From: an uncultured Psychroserpens sp.
GTDB taxonomy: Bacteria; Bacteroidota; Bacteroidia; Flavobacteriales; Flavobacteriaceae
Direction of reading: 5' to 3'
Length of the DNA stretch: 64,000 nucleotides
Assembly (NCBI RefSeq): GCF_947500255.1
Contig: NZ_CANMRL010000002.1
Location: 372,001-436,000, forward strand
Under the pieces are notes generated by a model that saw only the letters and a program-made list of their open reading frames with translations, had not been told where the DNA came from and did no database searches. Of the stretch, positions 18,469 to 27,702 are shown in pieces; the first letter of the stretch is position 1, and each line of letters begins with the position of its first letter. The translations under genes and the position numbers were made by a program.

Positions 18469-19911
18469 ATGTCAAAAAAATTAAATAATACACATAGATT
18501 ACAGCTTAACAAAAAGGAAATGAAAAACTATGGTTATCAAGTCATTGATTCTATAGTTGACCATTTTGAAACAGAACATCTTAAAAAACCTGTCGCATAT
18601 GCGTCAAGAGAAGAAATGGATACGCTTTTTAACATTGAAGCTCCAGAAAAAGAAACCAATTTTCAAGATGTTTTAGATTTCGTTGTTAAAGAAGTATTAC
18701 CTAATAGCAATATCGTATCACATCCAAAATCGTATTCCTTTGTTCCTGGACCTAGTAACTATGTTAGTGTTATGGCAGATACGTTAGCAACTGGATTTAA
18801 TATTTTTTCTGGTGGTTGGGCTGCTTCTCCTGCTGCAGCAGAACTCGAAATAGTAACCATGAATTGGCTATTGAAATTATTCAAATTCCCTAAGAAAAAA
18901 GGAGGAGGCATCTTTACAAGTGGCGGTTCAATGGCTAATTTAACTGCCCTAGTTACTGCAAGAAGACAACGTTGCGGTGATGACTTTTCAAAGGCCATAA
19001 TTTACATGTCTGATCAAGCACATTCGTCTAATATAAAAGCGATTAGAGTATTAGGATTTAAGAAAGAACAGGTTAGAATCATACCAACAGATATTGCTTT
19101 TAAAATGGCTATTAATAAATTAAAAAATGCTATTGCTAAAGACCGATTAAAAGGGCTCCAACCGTTTTGTATTATCGCTTCGGCTGGAACCACGAATACA
19201 GGTAGTATTGATCCTTTAGATGAAATAGCCGCTATTTGTAAAACTGAAAAACTCTGGTTTCATATAGATGGTGCTTATGGCGGAGCTGCTGTACTATCAA
19301 AAAAAGGGAAATTATTACTAAAAGGTATAGAAAAGGCAGACTCTTTAACCATAGATCCTCATAAATGGCTATTTCAGCCCTACGAAATGGGATGCTTACT
19401 CATACGAAATCATAAATGGTTAAGTAAAACGTTTAGTGAAAAACCTGAATATCTCCGTGATATTGAAGGTAATACTTCGGAAATTAATTTTTATGATCAT
19501 GGCATTCAACTCACTAGACGTTTTAGAGCTTTAAAATTCTATATGTCAATGAAAACATTTGGACTAGAAGCGTTTAAAACTGCTATATCCTACTCCATTG
19601 ATCTTACCGAAAACGTTGAAGCTTATTTAAGAAAAAGTTCTAACTGGGAAGTCATTTCTCCAGCTACGTTAGCGGTTATTAATTTTAGATATAATCCTAT
19701 TGGAATGACGTTCTCTGAAAAAAAATTAGATGCACTTAATCAACATATATCTCAAAAAATATTGGAATCGAGAGAGGCTCTATTAGTGACAACTATCCTT
19801 CAGAATCAAATTGTTCTAAGAATGTGCTTAATCAATCCAAGAACAACACTTAATGATATAAAAGATACTCTAGCATTGTGTGAATCTATTGCAAAAAATA
19901 GTATGCCATGA
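18469..19911 (+). CDS. PLP-dependent group II decarboxylase
   Basis: 480 residues, cytoplasmic. Fold type I enzyme of the aromatic-L-amino-acid/glutamate decarboxylase family: the PLP-phosphate region is GIFTSGGSMANL, the PLP ring-binding Asp is in WFHIDGAYGG, and the Schiff-base lysine is Lys299 in TIDPHKWLFQ. The amino acid substrate cannot be told from sequence alone; aromatic acids are the nearest guess. It lies 64 bp downstream of the cbb3 operon with no terminator seen between, so readthrough from the oxidase promoter is possible. Confidence 0.85.
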   Translation: MSKKLNNTHRLQLNKKEMKNYGYQVIDSIVDHFETEHLKKPVAYASREEMDTLFNIEAPEKETNFQDVLDFVVKEVLPNSNIVSHPKSYSFVPGPSNYVSVMADTLATGFNIFSGGWAASPAAAELEIVTMNWLLKLFKFPKKKGGGIFTSGGSMANLTALVTARRQRCGDDFSKAIIYMSDQAHSSNIKAIRVLGFKKEQVRIIPTDIAFKMAINKLKNAIAKDRLKGLQPFCIIASAGTTNTGSIDPLDEIAAICKTEKLWFHIDGAYGGAAVLSKKGKLLLKGIEKADSLTIDPHKWLFQPYEMGCLLIRNHKWLSKTFSEKPEYLRDIEGNTSEINFYDHGIQLTRRFRALKFYMSMKTFGLEAFKTAISYSIDLTENVEAYLRKSSNWEVISPATLAVINFRYNPIGMTFSEKKLDALNQHISQKILESREALLVTTILQNQIVLRMCLINPRTTLNDIKDTLALCESIAKNSMP

Positions 19912-19937
19912 AATCTTCAGAATAAATAATTCATAGC

Positions 19938-19980
19938 TGATATATATCATATAATTTCAGACCATCTTATAGTAACTTTA
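19938..19980 (+). promoter_or_regulatory. Fnr-type box and promoter for the CBS-domain gene
   Basis: The perfect palindrome TGATATATATCA (19938-19949, centre 19943.5) precedes TAACTTTA (19973-19980), one base off TAnnTTTG. Spacing from centre to last base is 36.5 bp, the same as at the oxidase promoters. The start codon follows at 20005. Confidence 0.78.
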
Positions 19981-20004
19981 ATATAGAATTAAAAACCTAA
20001 GATC

Positions 20005-20424
20005 ATGAAAAAAAGAATGCCCATTTCAACAATAATGACAAAAGATATCATTACTCTAAATCTAACCGACAATTTGGAAACTGCCGAATTATTATTCAAA
20101 AAAAATAATATTCGTCACATTCCAGTAGTAAGTGGAGATAAAATTATAGGAATGTTGAGTTACACCGATTTACTACGAATTAGTTTTGCAGATGCAGTGG
20201 ATGAAGGCGAACAAGATGTAGACACTGTAGTTTATAATATGTTCACTATCGAGCAAGTAATGGCAAAAAATGTAGTAAGCGTAGGCTCAAATTCTACTAT
20301 AAAAGACGTAGCAGAAATGCTTGCAAAAAAAGAATTTCATGCATTACCAGTGGTAGATAATAATAAATTGGTTGGTATTGTTACTACTACGGATTTGATA
20401 AATTTTTTGATTGAACAGTTTTAA
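20005..20424 (+). CDS. Tandem CBS-domain protein
   Basis: 139 residues made almost only of two CBS motifs: residues about 5-60 (ISTIMTKDIITLNLTDNLE) and 80-139 (EQVMAKNVVSVGSNSTIKDVA). Such stand-alone pairs bind adenosine nucleotides or other small ligands and often act as sensors of energy or redox state. There is no catalytic or DNA-binding domain. An Fnr-type promoter directly in front puts it in the low-oxygen regulon; its target is unknown. A strong terminator follows, so it is transcribed alone. Confidence 0.88.
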   Translation: MKKRMPISTIMTKDIITLNLTDNLETAELLFKKNNIRHIPVVSGDKIIGMLSYTDLLRISFADAVDEGEQDVDTVVYNMFTIEQVMAKNVVSVGSNSTIKDVAEMLAKKEFHALPVVDNNKLVGIVTTTDLINFLIEQF

Positions 20425-20444
20425 TGTGTCATCATTAAAACCTT

Positions 20445-20482
20445 AAATCCTGAAAGGTTTTTAATCGGATCTTTCAGGATTT
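20445..20482 (+). terminator. Terminator after the CBS gene
   Basis: AAATCCTGAAAG (20445-20456) and CTTTCAGGATTT (20471-20482) form a perfect 12-bp stem with a 14-base loop, followed by a T-rich run. It separates the CBS gene from deoD. Confidence 0.85.
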
Positions 20483-20518
20483 ATTTTGTAATTTCATAAA
20501 GAAAAATAACGAACACAA

Positions 20519-21217
20519 ATGAGCACACACATAGAAGCTAAACCAGGAGAAATTGCAGAAACAGTCTTACTGCCTGGAGATCCAATGCGAGCGAAATGGA
20601 TTGCAGAAACATTTTTTGAAAACCCTAAACTCTACAATGATGTTAGAGGAATGCTAGGTTATACTGGTGAATATAAAGGTAAACGTGTTTCTGTTCAAGG
20701 AACTGGTATGGGGATTCCGTCTTGTTTGATTTATTGTCATGAACTCATTAATGATTATGGTGCAAAAAATCTGATACGTGTCGGTTCTGCTGGTTCCTAT
20801 AAAAAAGAAGTAAAAATTAGAGATATCGTTATTGCCATGTCTGCTTCTTCAAATTCTGGTATCAATAATTCACGATTCATAAATGCCGATTATGCACCTA
20901 CAGCTAATTTTGACCTCTTTATGAAGGCTGCGACATACGCAAAAGCCAATAATATTGCTATTAAAGCTGGTAATGTTTTGTCATCTGATGAGTTTTATGA
21001 AGATGATTTTGACTCGTATAAAAAATGGGCAGAGTTTGGAGTACTTTGTGTCGAAATGGAAACAGCTGGTTTGTATACTATTGCTGCAAAACACAATATA
21101 AAAGCCCTATCTATATTAACTATTTCAGATTCTTTAGTTACTAATGAACACACCTCAGCTGATGAGAGAGAATCTACATTTAATACGATGATAGAAATAG
21201 CATTGAGTACGTTATAG
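20519..21217 (+). CDS. deoD: Purine-nucleoside phosphorylase, DeoD type
   Basis: 232 residues, the usual length of hexameric bacterial PNP. It converts purine (deoxy)ribonucleosides and phosphate to free base and (deoxy)ribose 1-phosphate. Recognisable motifs: GDPMRAKWIAE (phosphate-binding loop), GTGMGIPS, RVGSAGSY, VEMETAGLY (ribose-binding Glu-Met-Glu), and the SDSLVTNEHTSADERE loop that closes the active site and contains the catalytic Asp. It is monocistronic between a terminator and the Rrf2 promoter. Confidence 0.95.
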   Translation: MSTHIEAKPGEIAETVLLPGDPMRAKWIAETFFENPKLYNDVRGMLGYTGEYKGKRVSVQGTGMGIPSCLIYCHELINDYGAKNLIRVGSAGSYKKEVKIRDIVIAMSASSNSGINNSRFINADYAPTANFDLFMKAATYAKANNIAIKAGNVLSSDEFYEDDFDSYKKWAEFGVLCVEMETAGLYTIAAKHNIKALSILTISDSLVTNEHTSADERESTFNTMIEIALSTL

Positions 21218-21253
21218 TAGCATTCATTTTTAAAATTATAAGACAATTAACTT

Positions 21254-21296
21254 AATTAAGATATTTTTGTCCTAATTAAATATTTCCTTACCTTTA
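21254..21296 (+). promoter_or_regulatory. Rrf2 promoter with overlapping palindromic operator
   Basis: An imperfect palindrome at 21254-21277 has arms AATTAAGATA and TGTCCTAATT around TTTT (8 of 10 pairs). It overlaps a TTG -33 element (21267-21269), and a -7 element TACCTTTA lies at 21289-21296, 19 bp further. A bound regulator would block the promoter, so autorepression is likely. The right arm recurs exactly at the nos promoter (28870-28879). Confidence 0.65.
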
Positions 21297-21320
21297 TCTT
21301 ACCAAAAAAATTTAAATTTA

Positions 21321-21755
21321 ATGTTTTCTAAAGCTTGTCAATACGGTATTAAAGCCACTATTTTCATAGCGATTAATTCGCTTGAAAACAGACGTGTTAG
21401 TCCGAAAGAGATTTCCAAAGAAATTGATTCTCCTCAAGCATTTACTGCTAAAATATTACAAGCCTTAGTAAAACACAATATTATCAATTCTGTCAAAGGT
21501 GCTTATGGTGGTTTTGAAATTGATAAAGAAAATATTACTTCAATAAAACTTTCTCAAATTGTAAGTGCAATTGATGGTGATGCAATCTATAGTGGCTGTG
21601 GTTTAGGATTAAAAACCTGTGATGAAAGTCATCCTTGTCCAGTTCATGATAAATTTAAAATTGTACGAACAGAGCTAAAAGACATGTTAGAAAACACCAA
21701 CCTAGAACAATTAGCTTTAGATATTACATCTGGAACCTCTTTTTTAAAGATCTAA
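21321..21755 (+). CDS. Rrf2 family regulator, NsrR/IscR-like
   Basis: 144 residues with an N-terminal winged helix (KACQYGIKATIFIA, recognition region around SPQAFTAKILQAL) and three cysteines at 93, 100 and 106. The spacing C-x6-C-x5-C is close to the Fe-S ligands of NsrR (x4, x5) and IscR (x5, x5), so a redox- or NO-sensitive cluster is likely. It is encoded tail to tail with nosY (stop codons overlap by 4 bases). Its own promoter and the nos promoter share a palindrome, which argues for control of nitrous oxide reduction. Whether the signal is NO, cluster status or oxygen is open. Confidence 0.85.
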   Translation: MFSKACQYGIKATIFIAINSLENRRVSPKEISKEIDSPQAFTAKILQALVKHNIINSVKGAYGGFEIDKENITSIKLSQIVSAIDGDAIYSGCGLGLKTCDESHPCPVHDKFKIVRTELKDMLENTNLEQLALDITSGTSFLKI

Positions 21756-22534
21756 AAATCTTTTCGTTTCGATTTGAAGAGTATTCTTAAAACTGGTAAG
21801 ATTACCCATAATATGAGCATAATAAAAGATATAATAAGCCCAAAGCTTGTGCCGAAAAACTGTTTAAACACCGCTCCAGTATAACCTAACAGTGCCGAAA
21901 TATCTAACTTTAAAAGAATAAGTGTTCGTGATAAATCAATAGGATTTAGCATGGTACCAATTAATGATACCTTATCTAACGGATAATCCTCGAACATAAT
22001 TAGAGTCATTAAAAAAAGGCCGTCATAAATAATCGCTAAGAACAGCCATAACAGAATGGCATATCCAAACCCTTTAATTTTATTCTCATTAGACATAGCG
22101 ATGTTAAACGCTAGCGCTGTAAATATGAAGGTTAAAAAAGCGCCTGTAATCAATAGTAATGAAAAGTCCCAAATAGCATTACTCTTCAATAAACCATAAA
22201 ATATAAATGGAATTCCTAAACCTAAAATCAAACTCATACTAAGTGATAAAGCAACACCTAAATACTGACCTAAAAATATAGATGGTCGCTTTAAAGGTTG
22301 GGCCAATAATAGCTCGGTAAATTCTCTAGAATTGTAATAATACATGACGCCAAAAATGGTTCCTATTAAAGGAACTAATACAATAATGACATTCATTAAT
22401 GTTATAACGGCTTTTGAAAGATCATTATTCAAAAACAAAAGCACAATTCCGAGTAGTAAATAAAATGCAAAGTAGACATAACTCCAACGACTACGCATTA
22501 AATCAAAAAAACTATATTTTAATATCTTAAACAT
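21752..22534 (-). CDS. nosY: ABC transporter permease NosY
   Basis: 260 residues with six predicted membrane spans and a short loop RSRWSYVYFAFYLLLG at the start, as in NosY. With NosF and NosD it forms the ABC complex that supports maturation of the copper clusters of nitrous oxide reductase in the periplasm. The start overlaps nosF by 8 bases. It is the last gene of the nos operon and its stop overlaps that of the Rrf2 gene on the other strand; there is no terminator between. Confidence 0.9.
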   Translation of the reverse strand: MFKILKYSFFDLMRSRWSYVYFAFYLLLGIVLLFLNNDLSKAVITLMNVIIVLVPLIGTIFGVMYYYNSREFTELLLAQPLKRPSIFLGQYLGVALSLSMSLILGLGIPFIFYGLLKSNAIWDFSLLLITGAFLTFIFTALAFNIAMSNENKIKGFGYAILLWLFLAIIYDGLFLMTLIMFEDYPLDKVSLIGTMLNPIDLSRTLILLKLDISALLGYTGAVFKQFFGTSFGLIISFIMLILWVILPVLRILFKSKRKDF

Positions 22535-23234
22535 GATTAGTAGTTAATATAGACGCAATAGCGTGTTCAAAATCTGGCTGACTGGTCATTTGTTTTAATT
22601 CTGAAATAGACCCTTTAAAGTAAATATTACCTTCTAACAAAAACACAATCTCGTCTGATACTTCTTCGACAAAACTCATAATATGTGATGTAATTAGAAT
22701 GGTTTTCCCCTTTGATTTTTCAGTTTGAATAAGGGTCTTTAATCGTATCAAAGAAATAGGATCCAATCCTGTGGTTGGTTCATCTAAAATAATCAGAGGG
22801 CTATCAAACATAAAGGTCAAAACAATATTCACCTTTTGTTTGGTACCTCCTGAAAGCGTATTTAATTTTTTATTTAAAAAAGGTTCTAATTTAAACAACT
22901 TGATTAATGATTCATCTTCTGCAGTTTTTCCACGCAAATCTTTAATCATTTTAATCAATTCTTTCACTTTTAAATTACTTGGAAAGTTGGCAATCTGTGG
23001 TAAATAATCAATTTTATTGCGATACTTAGAACTGTTCTTTATATTTTTCCCAAGTACAGATATTTCTCCTTTATTAGGAATAACCATGCCCAAAATAGAC
23101 TTTATCAATGTTGTTTTACCCGAACCATTTGGTCCAAGTACAGCAAAGATTCCTCCCTCTTCTATTTCTAAGTCTAATCCACTTAACACTTTGTTCTTTC
23201 CAAACTTTTTATGTAATCCTTGAATACTTACCAT
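22527..23234 (-). CDS. nosF: ABC transporter ATPase NosF
   Basis: 235-residue ATPase with Walker A GPNGSGKTT (about 34-42), signature LSGGTKQKV, Walker B LIILDEPTTGLDP and a switch His in ILITSHIMSFVEE. It powers the NosDFY complex. It overlaps nosD by 7 bases upstream and nosY by 8 bases downstream, so expression of the three is coupled. Confidence 0.93.
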   Translation of the reverse strand: MVSIQGLHKKFGKNKVLSGLDLEIEEGGIFAVLGPNGSGKTTLIKSILGMVIPNKGEISVLGKNIKNSSKYRNKIDYLPQIANFPSNLKVKELIKMIKDLRGKTAEDESLIKLFKLEPFLNKKLNTLSGGTKQKVNIVLTFMFDSPLIILDEPTTGLDPISLIRLKTLIQTEKSKGKTILITSHIMSFVEEVSDEIVFLLEGNIYFKGSISELKQMTSQPDFEHAIASILTTNHV

Positions 23235-24472
23235 GTTACTTTTTTTGTTTGCGGATTATGATCTAATAAATTATCTGGTGTAAATACAGGTGACACTTTT
23301 TCAGAAAAATCAATAATGTCTATAAATAAACTTCGAAGTAAAATAATGGTTTCTGGTGTTCGGTTTACGATATATGAAAATAGTTTTACTGGTCGGTACG
23401 GTACATCTCCAATACCATCTTTATCTAAATCGTAACCTGTATAATTACTCCAATAGTTTCGATCAAACACATTGTCATTAATCTTACTATTATAAGCAAT
23501 ATCAAATGAATTATATAGAAAATTATTTTCTATAAATCTATTTGTATAACAAGCGCCACGGACTTTAACAGCCCATCCGTTTTTTTTAAAATTATTGTGT
23601 TTATAAAGAATTCTATTAGAGCCTTCTATGTTTATTCCTATAGTATTTTCTTCAAAAGTATTCCCAATAATTTCGGCATCATTAATCTCTTTTAAAAGCA
23701 TCCCATAAGATGCGGTTCCCCAATTTTCTTTAAAAATATTGTTATACATTTTGATTTTCTTAGAGAACATCACTGCCACTCCTGCGCCATTATTTTCAAA
23801 CGTATTATCTTGATAGATATCATTATTAGAAAACATAAAATGTAATCCGTAACGCAAATTCTCGGCACTAACATTGTTTTTGATTAAGCAGTCATCAGAA
23901 AATTCTAAATAAATTCCATCGCGCACATGCTCTACATAATTATGCTCAATTTCAATATGATTACTATACCACAATTGAATCCCATTTCCAGAATTATACT
24001 CTTCTTTAGCGTCTCCAATAATCTTATTATGATATAATTTTCCGTAGCTAGATTTTTCAATGTAAATTCCAAAAAATAGTTTCTCTAAAACCACATTCTG
24101 AATCACAAAATGCTTACTCTTTCTAACACGAATTGCGGCATAATCTTCAGTATAACTAGTTCCAACATTAATAACAAAAAGGCCATCTATAGTAACGTTA
24201 TCAGATATAACAGTAATAACTTCTCCTTTTAATTCTCCGTCGATAACAGGATAATCTTCACCAATAATGGTTAACGGTTTGTCTACTTTTATACCATACT
24301 CTTTATAGGTTCCTTTTTTAATACTTATAGTATCAAAAGGGTTGGCTTTTGCTATAGCATTTTTTAATGTTGTCGTTGAGCAACTGTCACAAACCTCTAT
24401 TGTTTGTGAAAAACTTATACTACTAGTTAGTAATGAAAGGCACAAAATAATATGTAGAACTAAAGATTTCAT
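23228..24472 (-). CDS. nosD: Periplasmic copper-site maturation protein NosD
   Basis: 414 residues with a signal peptide (cleaved near SISFSQ) and a right-handed beta-helix built of PbH1 repeats from about residue 60 to 330. The C-terminal region contains NYWSNYTGYDLDKDGIGDVPY, broken only by family variation, a hallmark of NosD. It delivers or inserts copper/sulfur into the CuZ site of NosZ together with NosFY and NosL. A 42-bp gap separates it from nosL. Confidence 0.93.
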   Translation of the reverse strand: MKSLVLHIILCLSLLTSSISFSQTIEVCDSCSTTTLKNAIAKANPFDTISIKKGTYKEYGIKVDKPLTIIGEDYPVIDGELKGEVITVISDNVTIDGLFVINVGTSYTEDYAAIRVRKSKHFVIQNVVLEKLFFGIYIEKSSYGKLYHNKIIGDAKEEYNSGNGIQLWYSNHIEIEHNYVEHVRDGIYLEFSDDCLIKNNVSAENLRYGLHFMFSNNDIYQDNTFENNGAGVAVMFSKKIKMYNNIFKENWGTASYGMLLKEINDAEIIGNTFEENTIGINIEGSNRILYKHNNFKKNGWAVKVRGACYTNRFIENNFLYNSFDIAYNSKINDNVFDRNYWSNYTGYDLDKDGIGDVPYRPVKLFSYIVNRTPETIILLRSLFIDIIDFSEKVSPVFTPDNLLDHNPQTKKVTW

Positions 24473-24514
24473 TTATAACGCAGTATATTTTAATCCAAAA
24501 TTGAGATTTAAATT

Positions 24515-24955
24515 TTAATTCTTGCTTAAATGATCTTGAAGTTCACTCCAATTGTAAAGTGTTCCTCCTTTTTCAGATTTTGTTTTTTCAGCTTCGGCTT
24601 GATTCTCAAAAGCTGATAAAAAAGCACCCATCGGACTTGGGATATTCTCACTAATTAAAAAAGTAGCTTTAGTGGCATCTATAAGTGCTTCTGGTTCGGT
24701 ATAGTTATTTGATAAATACAGTTTAATTTGAGAAGTGTCAAATTCATCAAGGAAATTTATCATACATTCGGTAGCATCAAACTTGTATACTTTTCCCTTT
24801 GTAGTAACAATTTCTGCTGCATGTACTTTATCTACTATAGTCATTTTACAAAAATGACAACCATCATTTCCATAATCTATAGGCTTTGGTGAAACATTAC
24901 AGCTACATAAGAGTAGTAATAATGTAATAATTGAATAGTGTTTTAGTGTTTGCAT
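24515..24955 (-). CDS. nosL: Copper chaperone lipoprotein NosL
   Basis: 146 residues. A lipoprotein signal with a cysteine-rich end (LLLLCSCNV, lipid-acceptor Cys17 or Cys19) precedes the Cu(I)-binding motif CHFCKM, which gives two Cys and a Met. NosL hands Cu(I) to the NosDFY complex. The first codons and the leader repeat the same 15-bp word on both sides of the ATG (see the repeat at 24936-24975), so the N-terminal residues TLKHY are partly dictated by that repeat. Confidence 0.92.
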   Translation of the reverse strand: MQTLKHYSIITLLLLLCSCNVSPKPIDYGNDGCHFCKMTIVDKVHAAEIVTTKGKVYKFDATECMINFLDEFDTSQIKLYLSNNYTEPEALIDATKATFLISENIPSPMGAFLSAFENQAEAEKTKSEKGGTLYNWSELQDHLSKN

Positions 24956-24975
24956 GATTTTAGTGTTTTAGTGTT
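24936..24975 (-). repeat. 15-bp direct repeat spanning the nosL start codon
   Basis: On the minus strand AACACTAAAACACTA occurs at 24975-24961 and again at 24950-24936, one copy in the leader and one inside codons 2-7 of nosL, exactly 25 bp apart with the ATG (24955-24953) between. Related AACACTAAA words precede other nos genes. Confidence 0.8.
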
Positions 24976-24985
24976 TTGATCTCGT

Positions 24986-25585
24986 CTACATAGTCATAGA
25001 TTTTTTATGTATTTTCTTTCCAATTAGGAAAGCAATAAATGAAGTTGCAATACCTAAGGCTAGAAATAAAGCACCTAATTGCGGATAAGAGTGTGCTCTA
25101 AAATTTAATATGTCCTTACTTCCAAACAATGGTGGTTGAAACCCCATTTGTGTCCCATCAGGATTAGTAAATTTCATGATTGCCTTAGGGTCAAGATTGT
25201 GACCGTAATCATGCTCCCACAAATAAAAATCATACATCCCTGCTGCACTCAAAGCAATCATTAAAATAAACCATCCTAAAAACCATTTATAATTTCCTTT
25301 AAATGCAATAAGAAGACCTATTACACTAGTAATGATAATACCTAAAGGAAATATCTTAAACTCTGGAATCGCTTCTGGTATATACTTCATACCAACATAA
25401 TGATTCATCAAATTTATATTCTTGATGTCATGCGGATTAGCATCAGAAAAGTCATTAATGTGTATGTACATCCCTAATGGTGTTGGATATTGTGGTGCTT
25501 CCAATGTAATCTTCCAAAGTGGAAATAAAAACAATCCTAATGGCAGAATAGCCGCAAGTAACATGATGATATTTGACTTTTTCAT
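24986..25585 (-). CDS. Four-span membrane protein of the nos cluster
   Basis: 199 residues with about four membrane spans (residues near 5-25, 80-97, 103-120 and 170-190). Two extracytoplasmic loops rich in His, Met, Tyr and Trp (MYIHINDFSDANPHD, FYLWEHDYGHNLDP) could bind copper. Clade II nos clusters often carry an extra membrane gene (NosB) next to nosZ; this protein occupies that place, but I cannot confirm homology, so no symbol is given. It lies between nosZ and nosL, following a stable hairpin at 25624-25656. Confidence 0.7.
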   Translation of the reverse strand: MKKSNIIMLLAAILPLGLFLFPLWKITLEAPQYPTPLGMYIHINDFSDANPHDIKNINLMNHYVGMKYIPEAIPEFKIFPLGIIITSVIGLLIAFKGNYKWFLGWFILMIALSAAGMYDFYLWEHDYGHNLDPKAIMKFTNPDGTQMGFQPPLFGSKDILNFRAHSYPQLGALFLALGIATSFIAFLIGKKIHKKSMTM

Positions 25586-25623
25586 CTTGAAATATTTAGT
25601 GTTTTTTTAGTGTTTTAGATTAG

Positions 25624-25656
25624 AAAGGCGAGAGCGAAAAAATAACTCTCGCCTTT
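25624..25656. terminator. Hairpin between nosZ and the maturation genes
   Basis: AAAGGCGAGAG (25624-25634) and CTCTCGCCTTT (25646-25656) form a perfect 11-bp stem with an 11-base loop. In the direction of nos transcription the stem ends in CTTTCTA, a weak U-tract, so it probably acts as a partial terminator or 3'-end stabiliser of nosZ mRNA rather than a full stop. Confidence 0.65.
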
Positions 25657-25704
25657 TTGTATAGGAAAATAAACACTAAAACAAAATCCTCCTATGCTAT
25701 TTAA

Positions 25705-27675
25705 TTATTCGATGTCTTCCCCAAGTGACCATTTTAATGGCGTATCAGAATTTTCTGGTGAAACTCTAACATAACCTTGCATCTCTTGGTGAAGCGCAGA
25801 ACAGAAATCGGTACAATAGAATGGCCATACCCCAACTTGTTTTGGTTCCCAGAGGAAAGTCTCTGTTTGACCTGGCATGATCAATAATTCAGAAGTATTA
25901 GCTCCAATCATACTTACACCATGAGGCACATCATAATCTTGTTCTAAGTTGGTAATATGGAAGTACACCTTATCTCCTACTTTAATACCTTCAATATTAT
26001 CTGGCGCAAAGTGACTACGTATGGTGGTCATATAAACATGTACTGTTTTCCCATCACGAACTACTTTAGTATCCATTTCACTTTTAGCGACATATGGATG
26101 GTTATTATCTTCGAGGTTGAAAATCTTTTTAGAACGTGGTTTAATTAAATCTGCAGGGCAACCAGCAGCGTAATGCGGTTCTCCAATCGTTGGAAAATCT
26201 AATAACAATTCCATTTTATCACCTGAGATATCATAAAGTTGTGCAGATTGCGTCACCTCTGGACCAGTTGGCAAATAACGATCTTTAGTAATCTTATTCA
26301 TGGCTACTACATATTTACCCCAAGGTTTTTGTGAATTTCCTCCTGGAATCATTAAGTGACCCACTGAATAATAACATGGTTGTCTGTCTAAAACTTCCCA
26401 AGTTCCTACTTTCCATTTAACAACTTCAGAAGAAATAAAGAATGTTGTATAGGCGTTTCCTTTGTCATCAAACTCTGTATGTAATGGTCCTAACCCTGGT
26501 TGCTCTACAACACCTGCTAATACATCTTCAAAATTGATAATTGGAATACCATAAGCATCACCTGCGAATTTTTTGTTTTCAATGGCATCCAGCATTTTTG
26601 TAAAGGAGTGTACTGTTAAATTAGCAGATAATTTACCGTTACCAACAATGTACTCTCCAGTTGGATCAACATCACAACCATGAGGTGACTTAGGCGTAGG
26701 TAGAAGGTATACTGCACCAGGAACTTCAGACGGATTAACAACTCTCACCTCTTTTTTCATTGTAGATGTTGCCATGTGTGTACTTTCATCATAAACATTA
26801 TGCGCATAGTTTGTTGGCATCATCGTACCTCCTCCATTATTTACATACTCTTCAATTTTCTTCCAATTAATTGCAGCAATAAAATCTTTATCATTTTGGG
26901 AAGCATTTACTTCCATAAGTGTACTTGCTTCTTCAGAATTATACGTTGAGAAGAAGAACCAACCATGAGAAACACCACGACCTGGGTGTGCTAAATCATA
27001 ATCAAAACCAGGCATGATTAATTGAAATTTAATATCCATATGACCATGTTCAGGTTCAACAGAGATAAATGTTAAAGACCCTTTAAAATTTCCTTTATAA
27101 TCTTTAATAGGCATATCTTTTTGAGGAATCGGTACAGAGAAACGTGTTCCTGCCACAACATACTCACTATTTTCAGTCACAAATGAAGAACTGTGATTAC
27201 CAGCACTATTTGGTACTTCTATAATTTCTGTTGTCTCAAAAGTTGTTAGATCTATTTTTGCTATACGAGGTGTATTATTCCCATTTATAAATACCCAACG
27301 TCCATCAACGACACCATTAGTTTGAGAAATATCTGGGTGATGGGCATCATCCCAAGGCACAAAACCGTGTGATGTATTTAGCATTGGTTTTGTTTCTTCA
27401 TTATATCCATAGGCTTTTTCTGCATCTTGAGAGAATACAGGAATAACCTTAAATAATCGCCCAGAAGGTAATCCGTAAACAGATAATTGCCCACTAAATC
27501 CTCCAGAGATAAATGCGTAAAACTCATCATGTTCTCCTGGCGCTACATAAACTTTTTCAGCAACATTGTCTGCTAAAGCACCAGATTTACTATCTGATGA
27601 TTTTGAGTTATTACAACTTGTATACGTCGTAAATATGAATACAAGAGCAATACTTAATTTAAATAAATTCTTCAT
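25705..27675 (-). CDS. nosZ: Nitrous oxide reductase, clade II type
   Basis: 656 residues; reduces N2O to N2 in the periplasm. The N-terminus is a Sec-type lipoprotein signal with a candidate acceptor Cys21 (TYTSCNN) and no twin-arginine motif, which marks clade II (atypical) NosZ. A seven-bladed propeller with CuZ-site histidines, among them DDAHHPDIS, is followed by a cupredoxin domain whose CuA ligands are visible near the end: Cys621, Cys625, His629 and Met632 (FYCTDFCSALHQEM), with an upstream His in PHGVSM. Maturation genes follow downstream. The operon is controlled by the Fnr-type promoter at 28812-28857. Confidence 0.95.
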   Translation of the reverse strand: MKNLFKLSIALVFIFTTYTSCNNSKSSDSKSGALADNVAEKVYVAPGEHDEFYAFISGGFSGQLSVYGLPSGRLFKVIPVFSQDAEKAYGYNEETKPMLNTSHGFVPWDDAHHPDISQTNGVVDGRWVFINGNNTPRIAKIDLTTFETTEIIEVPNSAGNHSSSFVTENSEYVVAGTRFSVPIPQKDMPIKDYKGNFKGSLTFISVEPEHGHMDIKFQLIMPGFDYDLAHPGRGVSHGWFFFSTYNSEEASTLMEVNASQNDKDFIAAINWKKIEEYVNNGGGTMMPTNYAHNVYDESTHMATSTMKKEVRVVNPSEVPGAVYLLPTPKSPHGCDVDPTGEYIVGNGKLSANLTVHSFTKMLDAIENKKFAGDAYGIPIINFEDVLAGVVEQPGLGPLHTEFDDKGNAYTTFFISSEVVKWKVGTWEVLDRQPCYYSVGHLMIPGGNSQKPWGKYVVAMNKITKDRYLPTGPEVTQSAQLYDISGDKMELLLDFPTIGEPHYAAGCPADLIKPRSKKIFNLEDNNHPYVAKSEMDTKVVRDGKTVHVYMTTIRSHFAPDNIEGIKVGDKVYFHITNLEQDYDVPHGVSMIGANTSELLIMPGQTETFLWEPKQVGVWPFYCTDFCSALHQEMQGYVRVSPENSDTPLKWSLGEDIE

Positions 27676-27702
27676 GTTTTCTTAATAATTTGATTAGTGT
27701 TT

